A stretch of DNA of 64,000 nucleotides from NCBI GenBank assembly GCA_900318145.1, contig ONJM01000002.1, forward strand, positions 62,001 through 126,000. Direction: 5' to 3'. Below the pieces are notes generated by a model. It ran no database searches. It was not told the DNA's origin and saw nothing but the letters and a program-made list of their open reading frames with translations. The position numbers and the translations under genes are program-made. This document shows positions 1 to 7,809 of this stretch, piece by piece. Source of the DNA: an uncultured Eubacteriales bacterium (GTDB taxonomy: Bacteria > Bacillota > Clostridia > Christensenellales > Aristaeellaceae). Positions within the stretch are counted from its first letter, which is position 1. Each line of letters opens with the position of its first letter.

Positions 1-291
1 ATCCGGGCGTACATCTGGCGCTGCGTGAAGGATGAACGATCCAGAGACTCACACAGGGGAATGGACGGGATTCTGGTCTTCTATGATGATCCACCAAATC
101 CGGAAGCATTATTCGGTGGAGAAAAGCCATACGGGAGCTATCATGCGGGGAACACGTTCAACTGCAGATGCTACCAGGAGCCAGTAATAGACATTTCATA
201 TCTTCCGGACGTCCTGTTGGTTCATGACCACGGAGCGATCCGGAGGATGACAAAGGGCCAAATTATGAAAGGATTCGGGAAAATAGCGTAA
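1..291 (+). CDS. Phage head morphogenesis protein (Mu gpF / SPP1 gp7 type), C-terminal part
   Basis: The reading frame is open from the first base, so the 5' end lies outside the window and only about 96 C-terminal residues are seen. The visible part has the family's typical end: W-R-C-V-K-D-E-R-S-R-D-S-H, then a G-M-D-G segment, a P-N-P-E-A-L-F-G-G-E-K stretch and a terminal N-C-R-C motif. Known members are minor head proteins bound near the portal and needed for capsid assembly or DNA packaging. The next gene starts 12 bases downstream. This gene anchors the left edge of the window in a phage head cluster. Confidence 0.8.
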   Translation: MRAYIWRCVKDERSRDSHRGMDGILVFYDDPPNPEALFGGEKPYGSYHAGNTFNCRCYQEPVIDISYLPDVLLVHDHGAIRRMTKGQIMKGFGKIA

Positions 292-303
292 GGGGGTGGC
301 CGG

Positions 304-1944
304 ATGAGCGCAGGGAAAGTATTTCGCGGGATCATGAAACTCCTGGGGAAAGATGAGGCTCTCCGGCTGGCGAATCGTATCCTGAATCTTGATGGAGGTC
401 CTGGATCTGGAAACTTTGGACATAAAGGAAGACCGGGGAAGGTCGGCGGCAGTGGAGAAGGCGGTGGATCCGCGTTCAGAACACAGAGCGCTTCCGGAGC
501 CTATATCGGTATTCAGAAAGCTGCAGCCTTCCAGGGAATTAAGAAGATCGCGCAAAAGTCGAAGAATGCAAAAGATTTCATCGACAGTCTTGATAAGAAA
601 CAGCGTGACATGGTCGCAGCGCAGCACAGGCAGTCCGGGACGAAGGAACGAATCATGGACTATGTGGAGCGCATGCGGCAGCTGATGTGCTCTCAGAAAC
701 CAGAAAAGACGGTTCCGTTTAAGATGGTTGAAGGGAAGGACATCTCAGAAACGGCCGAATGGGACGGGAAGACCTACACGGAGCCGAAATTCGGACAGGT
801 GATCGATACCGAGATCGAACACGCGATTGTCCAGCAGGGCTTTAATGGACCGCCGAAGGTTGTTTCCCAGGAAGAGATCCTGGACATCATCGAAAAACAT
901 CCGGAAATGCCGGTTCTGTTTCGGTCCTATGCGGCCCTGGGGGATGAAGCGGTTCAGGCGTTTGACGATATGCTGGAAAACGGCGAATGGTACGTAGACT
1001 GCTCGAATGGCGGTGCGCAATACGGGCAAGGCATGTACTGCGCTGGCGTATACGGGAGCTCCGATTACAGCGGAGCGCTTGAGGAAATGCGGCATTACAG
1101 GCATGTTTCAATGAAAAACGCGAGAGCCAGATGGTGCCCGCAGCTGGCAGATGATGAGGATCGGATAAATGTGGACGGAAAAGCGGTTGTATTCCGTCAG
1201 GCCGACATGAAGAAAACTGAGGAAGCAAAACCTCCGGAGGCTGCTGAAGTTGTTGCGATGGTAAAATCATCGTGGACAACGGAAACGGTGAAGGGATATT
1301 TCCTGCCGATGGATCCGGAAGACCCGGACAGCCCTTTGGAATTCACATACTACAGCGACGATGAAGGCCACAACACCATTCCAGCAGACAAGGTTCCATA
1401 CTGGGGACCGATCAGCCGGACAGAAACGCCTCCTGCAGCGTCCGCTTCTACGCGCATGATGACACTGGATCCCAGCTCGAAGATCATTGCCTACAAAGAT
1501 TTGCTTGAAATCAGGAGAAAGTCGGAAAACATCATCAGAGAAAACAAGAGAAGAGAAGCAGAAGAGGCAGATCAGTTCTTTGGCAAAGAGCTTACAGATG
1601 ATGCTACATGCGAGCGGATACTGTACAGGACAATGATGGGAAGGGGAACGGGAGATCTGAGCCCTGAAGCAATAAAAAAGGTCCTCGCATGGAAGGAAAG
1701 CCACAAGGATCGGTTGGAAGAAATAAAAAAATTCGCAGAGCTGCAAGCTGAAAAAACTGACAAGGCCCGCGAAGAAGCGAAAAAATACGAAAGGTTCAGC
1801 AACATGGATCCAGGTGTGCTTGCGACGTATCTCGGATATGACGCGATCAACGCGGAAGGCCATGGATCAACGAACAGCTACACGGTCGTTCTGAACAGGA
1901 CAAAGCTGATTCTCAGCCAATCCAGACTGGACGTAGCGTCTTAA
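304..1944 (+). CDS. Large phage protein with tag-like motif and putative ADP-ribosyltransferase-like domain
   Basis: A 546-residue protein starting with ATG behind a GGGGGTGG ribosome site. Residues 31-50 form a Gly-rich tag (GGPGSGNFGHKGRPGKVGG) that recurs almost unchanged in the next protein. After a helical segment, residues 203-245 read LFRSYAAL, then YVDCSNGGAQYGQGMY (Arg207; YGQGMY at 240-245), which resembles the Arg motif and the YGxGxY strand of ADP-ribosyltransferase folds. The C-terminus has a VVLNRTKLI strand (Arg532), also seen in phage ART-like domains. A charged, probably coiled-coil insert (about 395-500) lies between. The position after the minor head gene suggests a virion-packaged protein. 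The tag is seen directly; the enzyme call is inferred from motifs and is moderate. A structural role is the alternative. Confidence 0.5.
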   Translation: MSAGKVFRGIMKLLGKDEALRLANRILNLDGGPGSGNFGHKGRPGKVGGSGEGGGSAFRTQSASGAYIGIQKAAAFQGIKKIAQKSKNAKDFIDSLDKKQRDMVAAQHRQSGTKERIMDYVERMRQLMCSQKPEKTVPFKMVEGKDISETAEWDGKTYTEPKFGQVIDTEIEHAIVQQGFNGPPKVVSQEEILDIIEKHPEMPVLFRSYAALGDEAVQAFDDMLENGEWYVDCSNGGAQYGQGMYCAGVYGSSDYSGALEEMRHYRHVSMKNARARWCPQLADDEDRINVDGKAVVFRQADMKKTEEAKPPEAAEVVAMVKSSWTTETVKGYFLPMDPEDPDSPLEFTYYSDDEGHNTIPADKVPYWGPISRTETPPAASASTRMMTLDPSSKIIAYKDLLEIRRKSENIIRENKRREAEEADQFFGKELTDDATCERILYRTMMGRGTGDLSPEAIKKVLAWKESHKDRLEEIKKFAELQAEKTDKAREEAKKYERFSNMDPGVLATYLGYDAINAEGHGSTNSYTVVLNRTKLILSQSRLDVAS

Positions 1945-1960
1945 GAAAGAAGGTGGACAG

Positions 1961-4018
1961 ATGAAATTCAGCAGGAACCCTGAATCCGGCCAGCTGGAGA
2001 TCTATACGGATGAAGGCGTTTACCTGGGAGTCATGTCCACCATGGGTGATGACATCGGAGAAAGATCCGCAGAGGACGGAGGCCCGGGCTCCGGCAATTA
2101 TGGTCACAAAGGCCGTCCCGGGAAAGTTGGAGGATCCGGCCCTGGCGGCGGGAAGCAGTACCGAGGCGGCAGATCTGACATTGGCTATTATAACAGTCGG
2201 AAAGACTGGCTGAACGGGCTGCAGGGAGAACGGCAGCATGAAGCGGTCCGGAAAATTGCGAACGCGAAGAAGGATTATGAGGCGAAGCTTGCTGCAAAGC
2301 AGAAGATCGAACAGCTTCGCAATCGAGGATTCCTCACACACGCGGAAGCAGAAGAGAGGATCAAAGAAGGGAAGCTCGAAAAAGTCAGGGAAGGGATGAC
2401 CCCGGAAGAGTACATTCTGACAGCTGGAAACCGCAGCGACCGCCAGGATATGCTGAGTATGATGAAGGAGGCAAGGACCTGGGACGAAACCAAACAGCGA
2501 CTGGTCAACGAGAACCTTTCCGACGATGAAAAGAAGATCTATCAGGCTATCAGGGAAGCGGATCTGGAAAAAGTTGACGTTCCGACCGGTGCAAGGGTTA
2601 TGGACGTCATGACGCTGCTTGAGGCGAAGGCCATGGGTATTATAGAATCCGAAATTGATGTGCCGGATGATATCCAGTATATCATCGGAACAAAAGAAGC
2701 CCCAGCGCCTCCGAAACCGAAAATCCCGCAGAATTCAGACGAAAACAACGCCTGGCTGGAAGGACAGCCGCAGGAAAAACAGGATTACATTCTTGGCATC
2801 GTCAGAGGCCTTGGGATCAACCCACAGGCTTTTGGCGGCGATATTGCCATGAATTACGCTGAAAAGCGGATGATGATGGACGTCTGGAACGGAAACGAAA
2901 AAGCAATATGGGAATGCAGACGTTATCTCGATGCGAAAGATGGAATGCTCGGAACGAACTTCTTTAAGCAGTGCCAGGAAGCCGCGGATCCGAACAGCGC
3001 ATCAAACATCGGAAACCTCGGAGACAAGCCTTCGATTATTATGAGTATGTTCCTGGAATCTCTCGCAGACGAACAGCGGGAAGACAACCCGGCAACCTAC
3101 GTTTCTTCGCATGGAGACATCCTGGAGTCCGGATTCCTGCATGATAAAGACGTCCCAAAGTCGGCAAAAGCCGCTTATCTGCAGCTGAAGGCCATTGCGC
3201 TTGGACAAGAGACGTATGCGGTCCGTCCGGATGATGTAGCCAAAGAGCTGCATAAGTACATGAACGAGCGGAAGCGGATCCGTCAGGAGGAAAAAGAATT
3301 CGGTCCGAAGCGAAAAGCCTTCAAACAGGATCGCGAGAAGCGCCAGAAGGAATACTCAAACGCAAAGAACGCCACAGAGGTCGGAGACGCGATGCGGAAG
3401 AGCGGCATGTTCAGAAATGGCGCGAAAACTGAGCTGAAAAAAGTAAGCCTGGAATGCGCGAAGGAAGTCGCTACCGCGTACGAAAACGTCATGGATAAAT
3501 ACCCGTTCCTGATCGGCCAGCTGAACGGAATTGATGAAGGGGAAACAGCCAACAGCTCAACATACGCCTCCTGCAACATGACTTTCGGCGGGAAGGTATC
3601 TCTGAACGCTCATGACAGGTATTTCGGAAACCTGAACAGTTTGCTGTCAACCTACAGCGAAGACGTGAGGACAGGATATCATCCGGCCGGAACAAACGGA
3701 ACTTCCGTTATTACGCATGAAATCGGACACGCGCTGGACGGCTATCTGTCTCAGCGAGGCGTAAATGGTGCCAGACTCCTCAGCACAGACGCAAATGCTT
3801 TCTCTGGTATTTTAAGGCGAAGCGTGTTAAAATCATTGAAGATGACAAAAGCATCCGTAAGAACAGAACTCAGCCGATACGCGGAAAAGAACGCATACGA
3901 GTGGTTCGCAGAGTGTTTCGCGGAAGCCATGACATCGGAAAATCCGAGGCCTATGGCCAAGGAAATGATGCGTCAGCTGGACGAGATTCTGAAGAAGGAG
4001 GGGCTGATCAGTGCCTGA
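1961..4018 (+). CDS. Phage-encoded putative zinc metallopeptidase with tag-like motif
   Basis: A 685-residue protein with ATG after a GAAGGTGG ribosome site. Residues 40-59 carry the Gly-rich tag GGPGSGNYGHKGRPGKVGG, one residue different from the upstream protein. The long middle is charged and helical, with no domain I can name. The C-terminus holds a zincin signature: HEIGHALD (His586, Glu587, His590), and about 57 residues later EWFAECFAEAM (647-657), whose Glu is a plausible third zinc ligand as in gluzincin-type toxins. The domain is intact, so activity is plausible. The gene lies in the head region between other effector-like genes, which suggests packaging and delivery with the DNA or a late role. 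Substrate unknown. Confidence 0.65.
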   Translation: MKFSRNPESGQLEIYTDEGVYLGVMSTMGDDIGERSAEDGGPGSGNYGHKGRPGKVGGSGPGGGKQYRGGRSDIGYYNSRKDWLNGLQGERQHEAVRKIANAKKDYEAKLAAKQKIEQLRNRGFLTHAEAEERIKEGKLEKVREGMTPEEYILTAGNRSDRQDMLSMMKEARTWDETKQRLVNENLSDDEKKIYQAIREADLEKVDVPTGARVMDVMTLLEAKAMGIIESEIDVPDDIQYIIGTKEAPAPPKPKIPQNSDENNAWLEGQPQEKQDYILGIVRGLGINPQAFGGDIAMNYAEKRMMMDVWNGNEKAIWECRRYLDAKDGMLGTNFFKQCQEAADPNSASNIGNLGDKPSIIMSMFLESLADEQREDNPATYVSSHGDILESGFLHDKDVPKSAKAAYLQLKAIALGQETYAVRPDDVAKELHKYMNERKRIRQEEKEFGPKRKAFKQDREKRQKEYSNAKNATEVGDAMRKSGMFRNGAKTELKKVSLECAKEVATAYENVMDKYPFLIGQLNGIDEGETANSSTYASCNMTFGGKVSLNAHDRYFGNLNSLLSTYSEDVRTGYHPAGTNGTSVITHEIGHALDGYLSQRGVNGARLLSTDANAFSGILRRSVLKSLKMTKASVRTELSRYAEKNAYEWFAECFAEAMTSENPRPMAKEMMRQLDEILKKEGLISA

Positions 4019-4229
4019 TTACTACAAACAGTATTGTGATTGGATTGACTGGTCCGTGTACGACGGGCTCTCTCCTGAAGAGTCTGACGAGCTGGAAGCG
4101 GAGCATGTGGAAAAGTATGGACTGAATCACGTTCTCAGGCCAGACGCGCCGAAAGAGGCCGTAGAAGCTTGGGAAATGGATGCAATTCAGACGCGCAAGG
4201 CCAGACAGGCCGGTGAAATCATCAACTGA
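4011..4229 (+). CDS. Small acidic phage protein, unknown function
   Basis: A 72-residue protein whose ATG lies inside the end of the metallopeptidase gene (8-base overlap), with GAAGGAGG just upstream, so it is translationally coupled. It is Asp/Glu-rich with aromatic residues near the N-terminus (YYKQYCDWIDW) and a predicted helical remainder. A weak hairpin terminator follows directly. I recognise no family. Its size, acidity and place directly after a putative protease would also fit a small inhibitor or immunity partner, but nothing in the sequence shows this. Confidence 0.6.
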   Translation: MPDYYKQYCDWIDWSVYDGLSPEESDELEAEHVEKYGLNHVLRPDAPKEAVEAWEMDAIQTRKARQAGEIIN

Positions 4230-4244
4230 TAACGGATAATACAT

Positions 4245-4276
4245 AAAAGCCCGACACGCTGCAGTGCCGGGCTTTT
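4245..4276 (+). terminator. Hairpin terminator or attenuator after the 72-residue gene
   Basis: AAAAGCCCG pairs with CGGGCTTTT around a short loop, with one mismatch (A opposite C) in the stem extension. Only four T residues follow, so termination is probably partial and some readthrough into the Zeta-domain gene is likely. Confidence 0.6.
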
Positions 4277-4302
4277 ATCATGCCCAAAGGAGGGGTGAAG
4301 CA

Positions 4303-5922
4303 TTGAGCGATAAATACATCAGAATGCTACGAAAACTTGCTTTAGACCGAAGTCTGAATTCCGGAACAGCGGAAAAGCTCCTGAAAATGCACACGCGGGA
4401 CGCAGAATTCGTTGAGAGCGAGCACCCGCGCGGAAAAGGCGGGAAGTTCGTCAAGAAAGGATCCGGATCATATTCTGGAGGCGGGAGCTCTTCCGGGAAA
4501 TCCGAGGGAGGTCAAATAGGGTATAAACCTTTTAGTTTTGGCCAGAAGAAGCAAGAACTCAAAGTGAATAAACGTCCGGAAGAAAAGGAAGAGCGGAAGT
4601 GGTACGATCCGGAGGCTCAGTGGGAGCGGCATAAACAGGCAGAGAAGGTTCAGGTTGTCGATCCGCAGGGGAATCCGGTCAATTGGAACCCGAGCACAGA
4701 ATATAACCGGGGCCCTGTCGGTAGTACTACAAGCGGAAAATGGTCATTGACAGGGAAGAAAACGCCCGAGGAGCTGGAGGAACTGAACAGGGTCGCAAAG
4801 GAACAAGGATTTGCGAACTATGAGCACATGCGTCTGTGCGCAAAAGGGCTTGCGAATCCGAGGGACAAGTATCCCAGGCTTCCGGACAGCGATGGCGTAG
4901 TAAGCGCGGTCCGAGCGCAGAAAATCACCAAAGCCGGTGACAAGTCCATGCAGCATAAGGTTTCGGAGATGGATTCCGGCAAACGGTTTGCACCAAAACC
5001 CGGAGAGATGCGCGAAGGAAATAAGTTTGCTGAAGGATCCGCTTTCAACAATCCAAAGACCGGCAGACCGTCCAAAGAGCTGACCAAAGGCACCGGAGCA
5101 ACGAAGCTCAGTGTTGATGACCTTTATAAAGAGAAAAGACCGAAAGACAGACATACGATCAATCAGTACCTGGATGACAATGGAAACCTGACGCCAGAAC
5201 GAGAAGAACTTCACGCCCAGTCGGTTGAGAATATCTTTGCTGGTAAAAAACCGAAAGGTCCTGGTGAAAAGAAAACATTCACCATGTTTGGAGGCGGGTC
5301 CGCTGCCGGGAAAGGCGGTTTGAGCGATCCGAAAAGGTGCAAAAACTTCCAGAGCAGCTTCTTTGCGAGCGGTACGCCAGACAAGGATAAAACAGCGACA
5401 ATCGATCCGGACGAACTGAAGAAGGATATTCCGGAGTATCGGGAGATGCAGGAGACAGATCCGGATCATGCGGCCGCTGTTGCTCATGAAGAAAGCTCTG
5501 CGCTTGCTAAGCGTGCTATGCAAGCTGCTTTTGACAACGGATATGACTGCACGCTGGATGGAACCGGAGACGGGTCTGTTGAAAGTGTAAAAAAGAAGAT
5601 TCAACAGGCCAGAGATGCTGGATACGAGGTTAACGCATGTTACGTGACCTGTCCGACAGAAATGGCCGTGGAGCGGTCCATAGAGCGTGGGAAAAGGACA
5701 AAGCGCAACGTTCCACTGGAAGCTGTTCGGAGTATTCACAGCAAGGTTTCTCATATCTTCCCGAAGGTTGCCAGCGAGTTTGATCATGTGGCACTGTTCG
5801 ACACTTCCAAAGATGGAAAGCCAGTGCTGATTGCAGAATGTCAGCGCGGTGGAGAGATCGACATTAAAAACCAGGAGCTTTGGGACGCATTCATCGCCAA
5901 AGATCATGAAACGGATGATTGA
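4303..5922 (+). CDS. Phage protein with C-terminal Zeta-toxin-like kinase domain
   Basis: A 539-residue protein. TTG at 4303 is chosen because AAAGGAGG lies 8 bases upstream; the upstream in-frame ATG at 4279 lies directly after the terminator hairpin and has no ribosome site. Residues about 41-53 read HPRGKGGKFVKKG, the short phage tag often seen in virion-associated proteins. The C-terminal 220 residues look like a Zeta-toxin/PezT P-loop kinase: Walker A GGGSAAGKGG (330-339, Lys337), IDPDELKKDIPEY (from 367) and HEESSALAKR (from 395), followed by a DGTGDG strand and a lid-like ERGKRTKR. Zeta toxins phosphorylate UDP-N-acetylglucosamine in known systems. No classical epsilon antitoxin gene overlaps it, but a separately controlled small gene follows. 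Confidence 0.75.
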   Translation: MSDKYIRMLRKLALDRSLNSGTAEKLLKMHTRDAEFVESEHPRGKGGKFVKKGSGSYSGGGSSSGKSEGGQIGYKPFSFGQKKQELKVNKRPEEKEERKWYDPEAQWERHKQAEKVQVVDPQGNPVNWNPSTEYNRGPVGSTTSGKWSLTGKKTPEELEELNRVAKEQGFANYEHMRLCAKGLANPRDKYPRLPDSDGVVSAVRAQKITKAGDKSMQHKVSEMDSGKRFAPKPGEMREGNKFAEGSAFNNPKTGRPSKELTKGTGATKLSVDDLYKEKRPKDRHTINQYLDDNGNLTPEREELHAQSVENIFAGKKPKGPGEKKTFTMFGGGSAAGKGGLSDPKRCKNFQSSFFASGTPDKDKTATIDPDELKKDIPEYREMQETDPDHAAAVAHEESSALAKRAMQAAFDNGYDCTLDGTGDGSVESVKKKIQQARDAGYEVNACYVTCPTEMAVERSIERGKRTKRNVPLEAVRSIHSKVSHIFPKVASEFDHVALFDTSKDGKPVLIAECQRGGEIDIKNQELWDAFIAKDHETDD

Positions 5923-5947
5923 CATTAGTCCGTTAACGGTATATAAT
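5919..5947 (+). promoter_or_regulatory. Strong sigma-70 promoter with CCGTTAACGG operator in the spacer
   Basis: TTGACA (5919-5924), 17-base spacer, TATAAT (5942-5947): a perfect consensus. The spacer contains the 10-base palindrome CCGTTAACGG (5930-5939). The promoter overlaps the stop codon of the Zeta-domain gene and drives the 59-residue gene at 5970. A closely matching promoter lies at 34226-34254 (25 of 29 positions identical), so both probably answer to one regulator. Confidence 0.85.
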
Positions 5948-5969
5948 TAAAGCGGAGGAGGTGGGCAAG

Positions 5970-6149
5970 ATGCTGAATGAACACGATATGGTTTCGCTGG
6001 TGCAGTGCGCAGCGGACCGAGATGAAGAATCCGCGAAGAATTTCGGTCCGGAAGGCGTAAAATTCTACAATGAACTTGTCAAACAGATGGAAGAGGACAA
6101 GAAAAACGGTGTAAAATGCACATACTCGATTCCGTCAAGTTTAGACTAA
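5970..6149 (+). CDS. Small phage protein with its own promoter and terminator, unknown function
   Basis: A 59-residue protein. ATG at 5970 is preferred over GTG at 5961 because GGAGGAGG sits 8 bases before it and overlaps the GTG. The protein is charged and probably helical (HDMVSLVQCAADRDEESAKN in the first half). No family recognised. It forms a one-gene transcription unit, with a consensus promoter and operator upstream and a terminator at 6167, set within the late structural gene run. That is the layout of a moron, a gene expressed in the lysogen. Lying directly after a Zeta-domain gene, it is a candidate antitoxin or immunity gene; this is inference only. Confidence 0.7.
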   Translation: MLNEHDMVSLVQCAADRDEESAKNFGPEGVKFYNELVKQMEEDKKNGVKCTYSIPSSLD

Positions 6150-6166
6150 CCGAATAATACGCTTCT

Positions 6167-6197
6167 AAGCGTCCTGGAAAAAACCAGGGCGCTTTTC
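6167..6197 (+). terminator. Intrinsic terminator after the 59-residue gene
   Basis: AAGCGTCCTGG pairs with CCAGGGCGCTT around a loop of six A residues, followed by TTCTT. It isolates the small gene from the capsid genes downstream. Confidence 0.8.
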
Positions 6198-6227
6198 TTA
6201 TGCAAAAAAACGAAAGGAGAATGCAAG

Positions 6228-6500
6228 ATGGCTTCCGTTGATACTACTGCTGCAATCAATAAACTGACTGAAGAAATCAAAAAAATGGCAAAGGCTCAGG
6301 GGGCTGGTTTTCCGGAGCCCAAGGCCACCGATCAGGGGAAGGTCCTGATGGTAGACGAGGAAGGCAACTGGATCCTGGCCGCAATCCCCTCCCAGCTGCC
6401 CGCGGTCGAGGCGACGGATGAAGGCAAGGTCCTCATGGTGGACAGCACCGGCGCGTGGGTGGCTGATGATCTGCCGAGCGACGATACTCCTGGCACGTAA
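6228..6500 (+). CDS. Small repeat protein, head-fibre or decoration-like
   Basis: A 90-residue protein with ATG after AAAGGAG. A helical N-terminus (about 1-25) is followed by two copies of a ~26-residue unit, ATDQGKVLMVDEEGNW and ATDEGKVLMVDSTGAW. Such A-x-D-x-GKVLxVxxxGxW units occur in phage head fibres and fibre shafts and form small beta segments. It lies just before the capsid protease gene, which favours a capsid-associated role. The exact role cannot be told from sequence. Confidence 0.55.
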   Translation: MASVDTTAAINKLTEEIKKMAKAQGAGFPEPKATDQGKVLMVDEEGNWILAAIPSQLPAVEATDEGKVLMVDSTGAWVADDLPSDDTPGT

Positions 6501-6516
6501 TGCGAGGTGAAGAACC

Positions 6517-7794
6517 ATGCTGTACTATGCGAGCCGGATATCGGACAACATGTGCAGACGGGAGCCGGAAGGCTATCTGTTCTGCCTGAATGTTCCGATT
6601 GCCAGGTCCGGCACTCAGGAATATGCCCGGGATGAAATCGGTCAGGACGGGGATGGGCTCGTGAAGATCTTCCGGCCGGAAGACGAGGTCTTTTCTACCG
6701 AGACAATGTCATCTTTTGAGGGCATGCCGGTTACAAACGATCATCCGGATACCGAGGAAGGCGTAAACATCAAAAACGTGCAGGACCTGTCAAAGGGCCA
6801 CTGCCAGAATGTACGCCGCGGAACCGGGAAAGACAGGGATCTGCTGATCGCGGACCTTGTGATCCAGGATGAACGAACAATCAAAGACATCATGGATGGG
6901 AAGCGGGAAATATCCTGCGGATACACCTATGAACTCAGCGAAGAAAACGGGAAATATTTCCAAAGGCAAATACGCGGGAACCACATCGCCATTGTGGACA
7001 GAGGGCGAGCCGGTCACCGCGTTTGCATAAAAGACTCTGCCCCAAATAACGAAAGGAGAAAATCCAACATGCCGAAAACCAAGAAAAATCACGTCGGCAT
7101 TCTCTCTCGGATGCTGGCAGCTCTGGTAGCGACCGATGCTGAGCCGGAAGTTCTCGAAGAAGCGGTTGATGCCATCGAAGATATCACCGAAGGCGCTGCC
7201 GTCGTGGCTCCCGCTGAACCGGTCGCTCCCGAAGAGAAAACCGAGGACGAAGCCCCCGCGGATCCCATGGCCGCGATTATGGCCCGCCTGGACAAGCTGG
7301 AGGCTGCTGTAGCCGCCAAGGGTGCTGACGAAGAGCCTGAAGAGGAAGTTGATCCTCTGAAGAAGCTCGAGGATGACCTGGACCAGATGGAGAAACAGGC
7401 CGAAGAAGAGCCGGTTACCCCGGATGAAGATCCTGACGAGCAGGAATCCCATTTCGTGGATCCTGACGAGATCAACGAGCAGGACGAAGACGGCGAGGAA
7501 CTGGAAGAGGAAGTCGAAGAAGAATCCGTTGACTGCAAGGCCCGTGACGCCATGCGCGAAGCGATCAAGACCATGCGTCCGTTCCTGTCCAAGCTTCCGA
7601 AGGCTGAGCAGAAAAAAGCTTCTGACGCCATGGCCGCTTCCCTGCGGAAAGCCTATGGAATGCCCGAAAAGGCCACGAGAAATGATTACCTGAAGCTGAA
7701 GGGCCGCAAACGGTCCGCTGACAGCGCGAAGGACACTTCCGCGGACCTGGGCAAGTCCATTATGGCCAAGCGGAACCCCAACTACAGCAAGTAA
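6517..7794 (+). CDS. DUF2213 capsid maturation protease fused to scaffold region
   Basis: A 425-residue protein. Residues 1 to about 180 fit DUF2213, a phage prohead protease family: SFEGMPVTNDHP, the DLVIQD strand, the KREISCGYTYEL strand with a likely catalytic Ser, and RGNHIAIVDRGRAG. The C-terminal ~240 residues are acidic and Ala/Glu-rich with predicted coiled coils, typical of a scaffold. The order protease-scaffold, cement, major capsid is classical for tailed phages. An internal ribosome site and ATG at 7069 lie in the same frame, so the scaffold is probably also made alone. The protease would process the prohead from inside during maturation. Confidence 0.8.
   Translation: MLYYASRISDNMCRREPEGYLFCLNVPIARSGTQEYARDEIGQDGDGLVKIFRPEDEVFSTETMSSFEGMPVTNDHPDTEEGVNIKNVQDLSKGHCQNVRRGTGKDRDLLIADLVIQDERTIKDIMDGKREISCGYTYELSEENGKYFQRQIRGNHIAIVDRGRAGHRVCIKDSAPNNERRKSNMPKTKKNHVGILSRMLAALVATDAEPEVLEEAVDAIEDITEGAAVVAPAEPVAPEEKTEDEAPADPMAAIMARLDKLEAAVAAKGADEEPEEEVDPLKKLEDDLDQMEKQAEEEPVTPDEDPDEQESHFVDPDEINEQDEDGEELEEEVEEESVDCKARDAMREAIKTMRPFLSKLPKAEQKKASDAMAASLRKAYGMPEKATRNDYLKLKGRKRSADSAKDTSADLGKSIMAKRNPNYSK
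7069..7794 (+). CDS. Nested in-frame scaffold protein (internal start)
   Basis: Within the DUF2213 gene, AAAGGAG (7052-7058) lies 10 bases before ATG 7069, which is in frame and would give a 241-residue protein with the acidic, coiled-coil scaffold region only. The same AAAGGAGAA signal precedes the cement (7810) and major capsid (8299) genes, so the site looks selected rather than accidental. Lambda C/Nu3 is the known precedent for a scaffold made from a start inside the protease gene. Not proven by sequence alone. Confidence 0.7.
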   Translation: MPKTKKNHVGILSRMLAALVATDAEPEVLEEAVDAIEDITEGAAVVAPAEPVAPEEKTEDEAPADPMAAIMARLDKLEAAVAAKGADEEPEEEVDPLKKLEDDLDQMEKQAEEEPVTPDEDPDEQESHFVDPDEINEQDEDGEELEEEVEEESVDCKARDAMREAIKTMRPFLSKLPKAEQKKASDAMAASLRKAYGMPEKATRNDYLKLKGRKRSADSAKDTSADLGKSIMAKRNPNYSK

Positions 7795-7809
7795 GAAAGG
7801 AGAATCATC

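Noticed and set aside
304..1944. Firm naming of the ART-like protein as an ADP-ribosyltransferase toxin
   Set aside because: The R, YGxGxY and NRTKLI strands are suggestive, but a clear catalytic E-x-E or equivalent Glu could not be placed by eye, so only a putative call is given.
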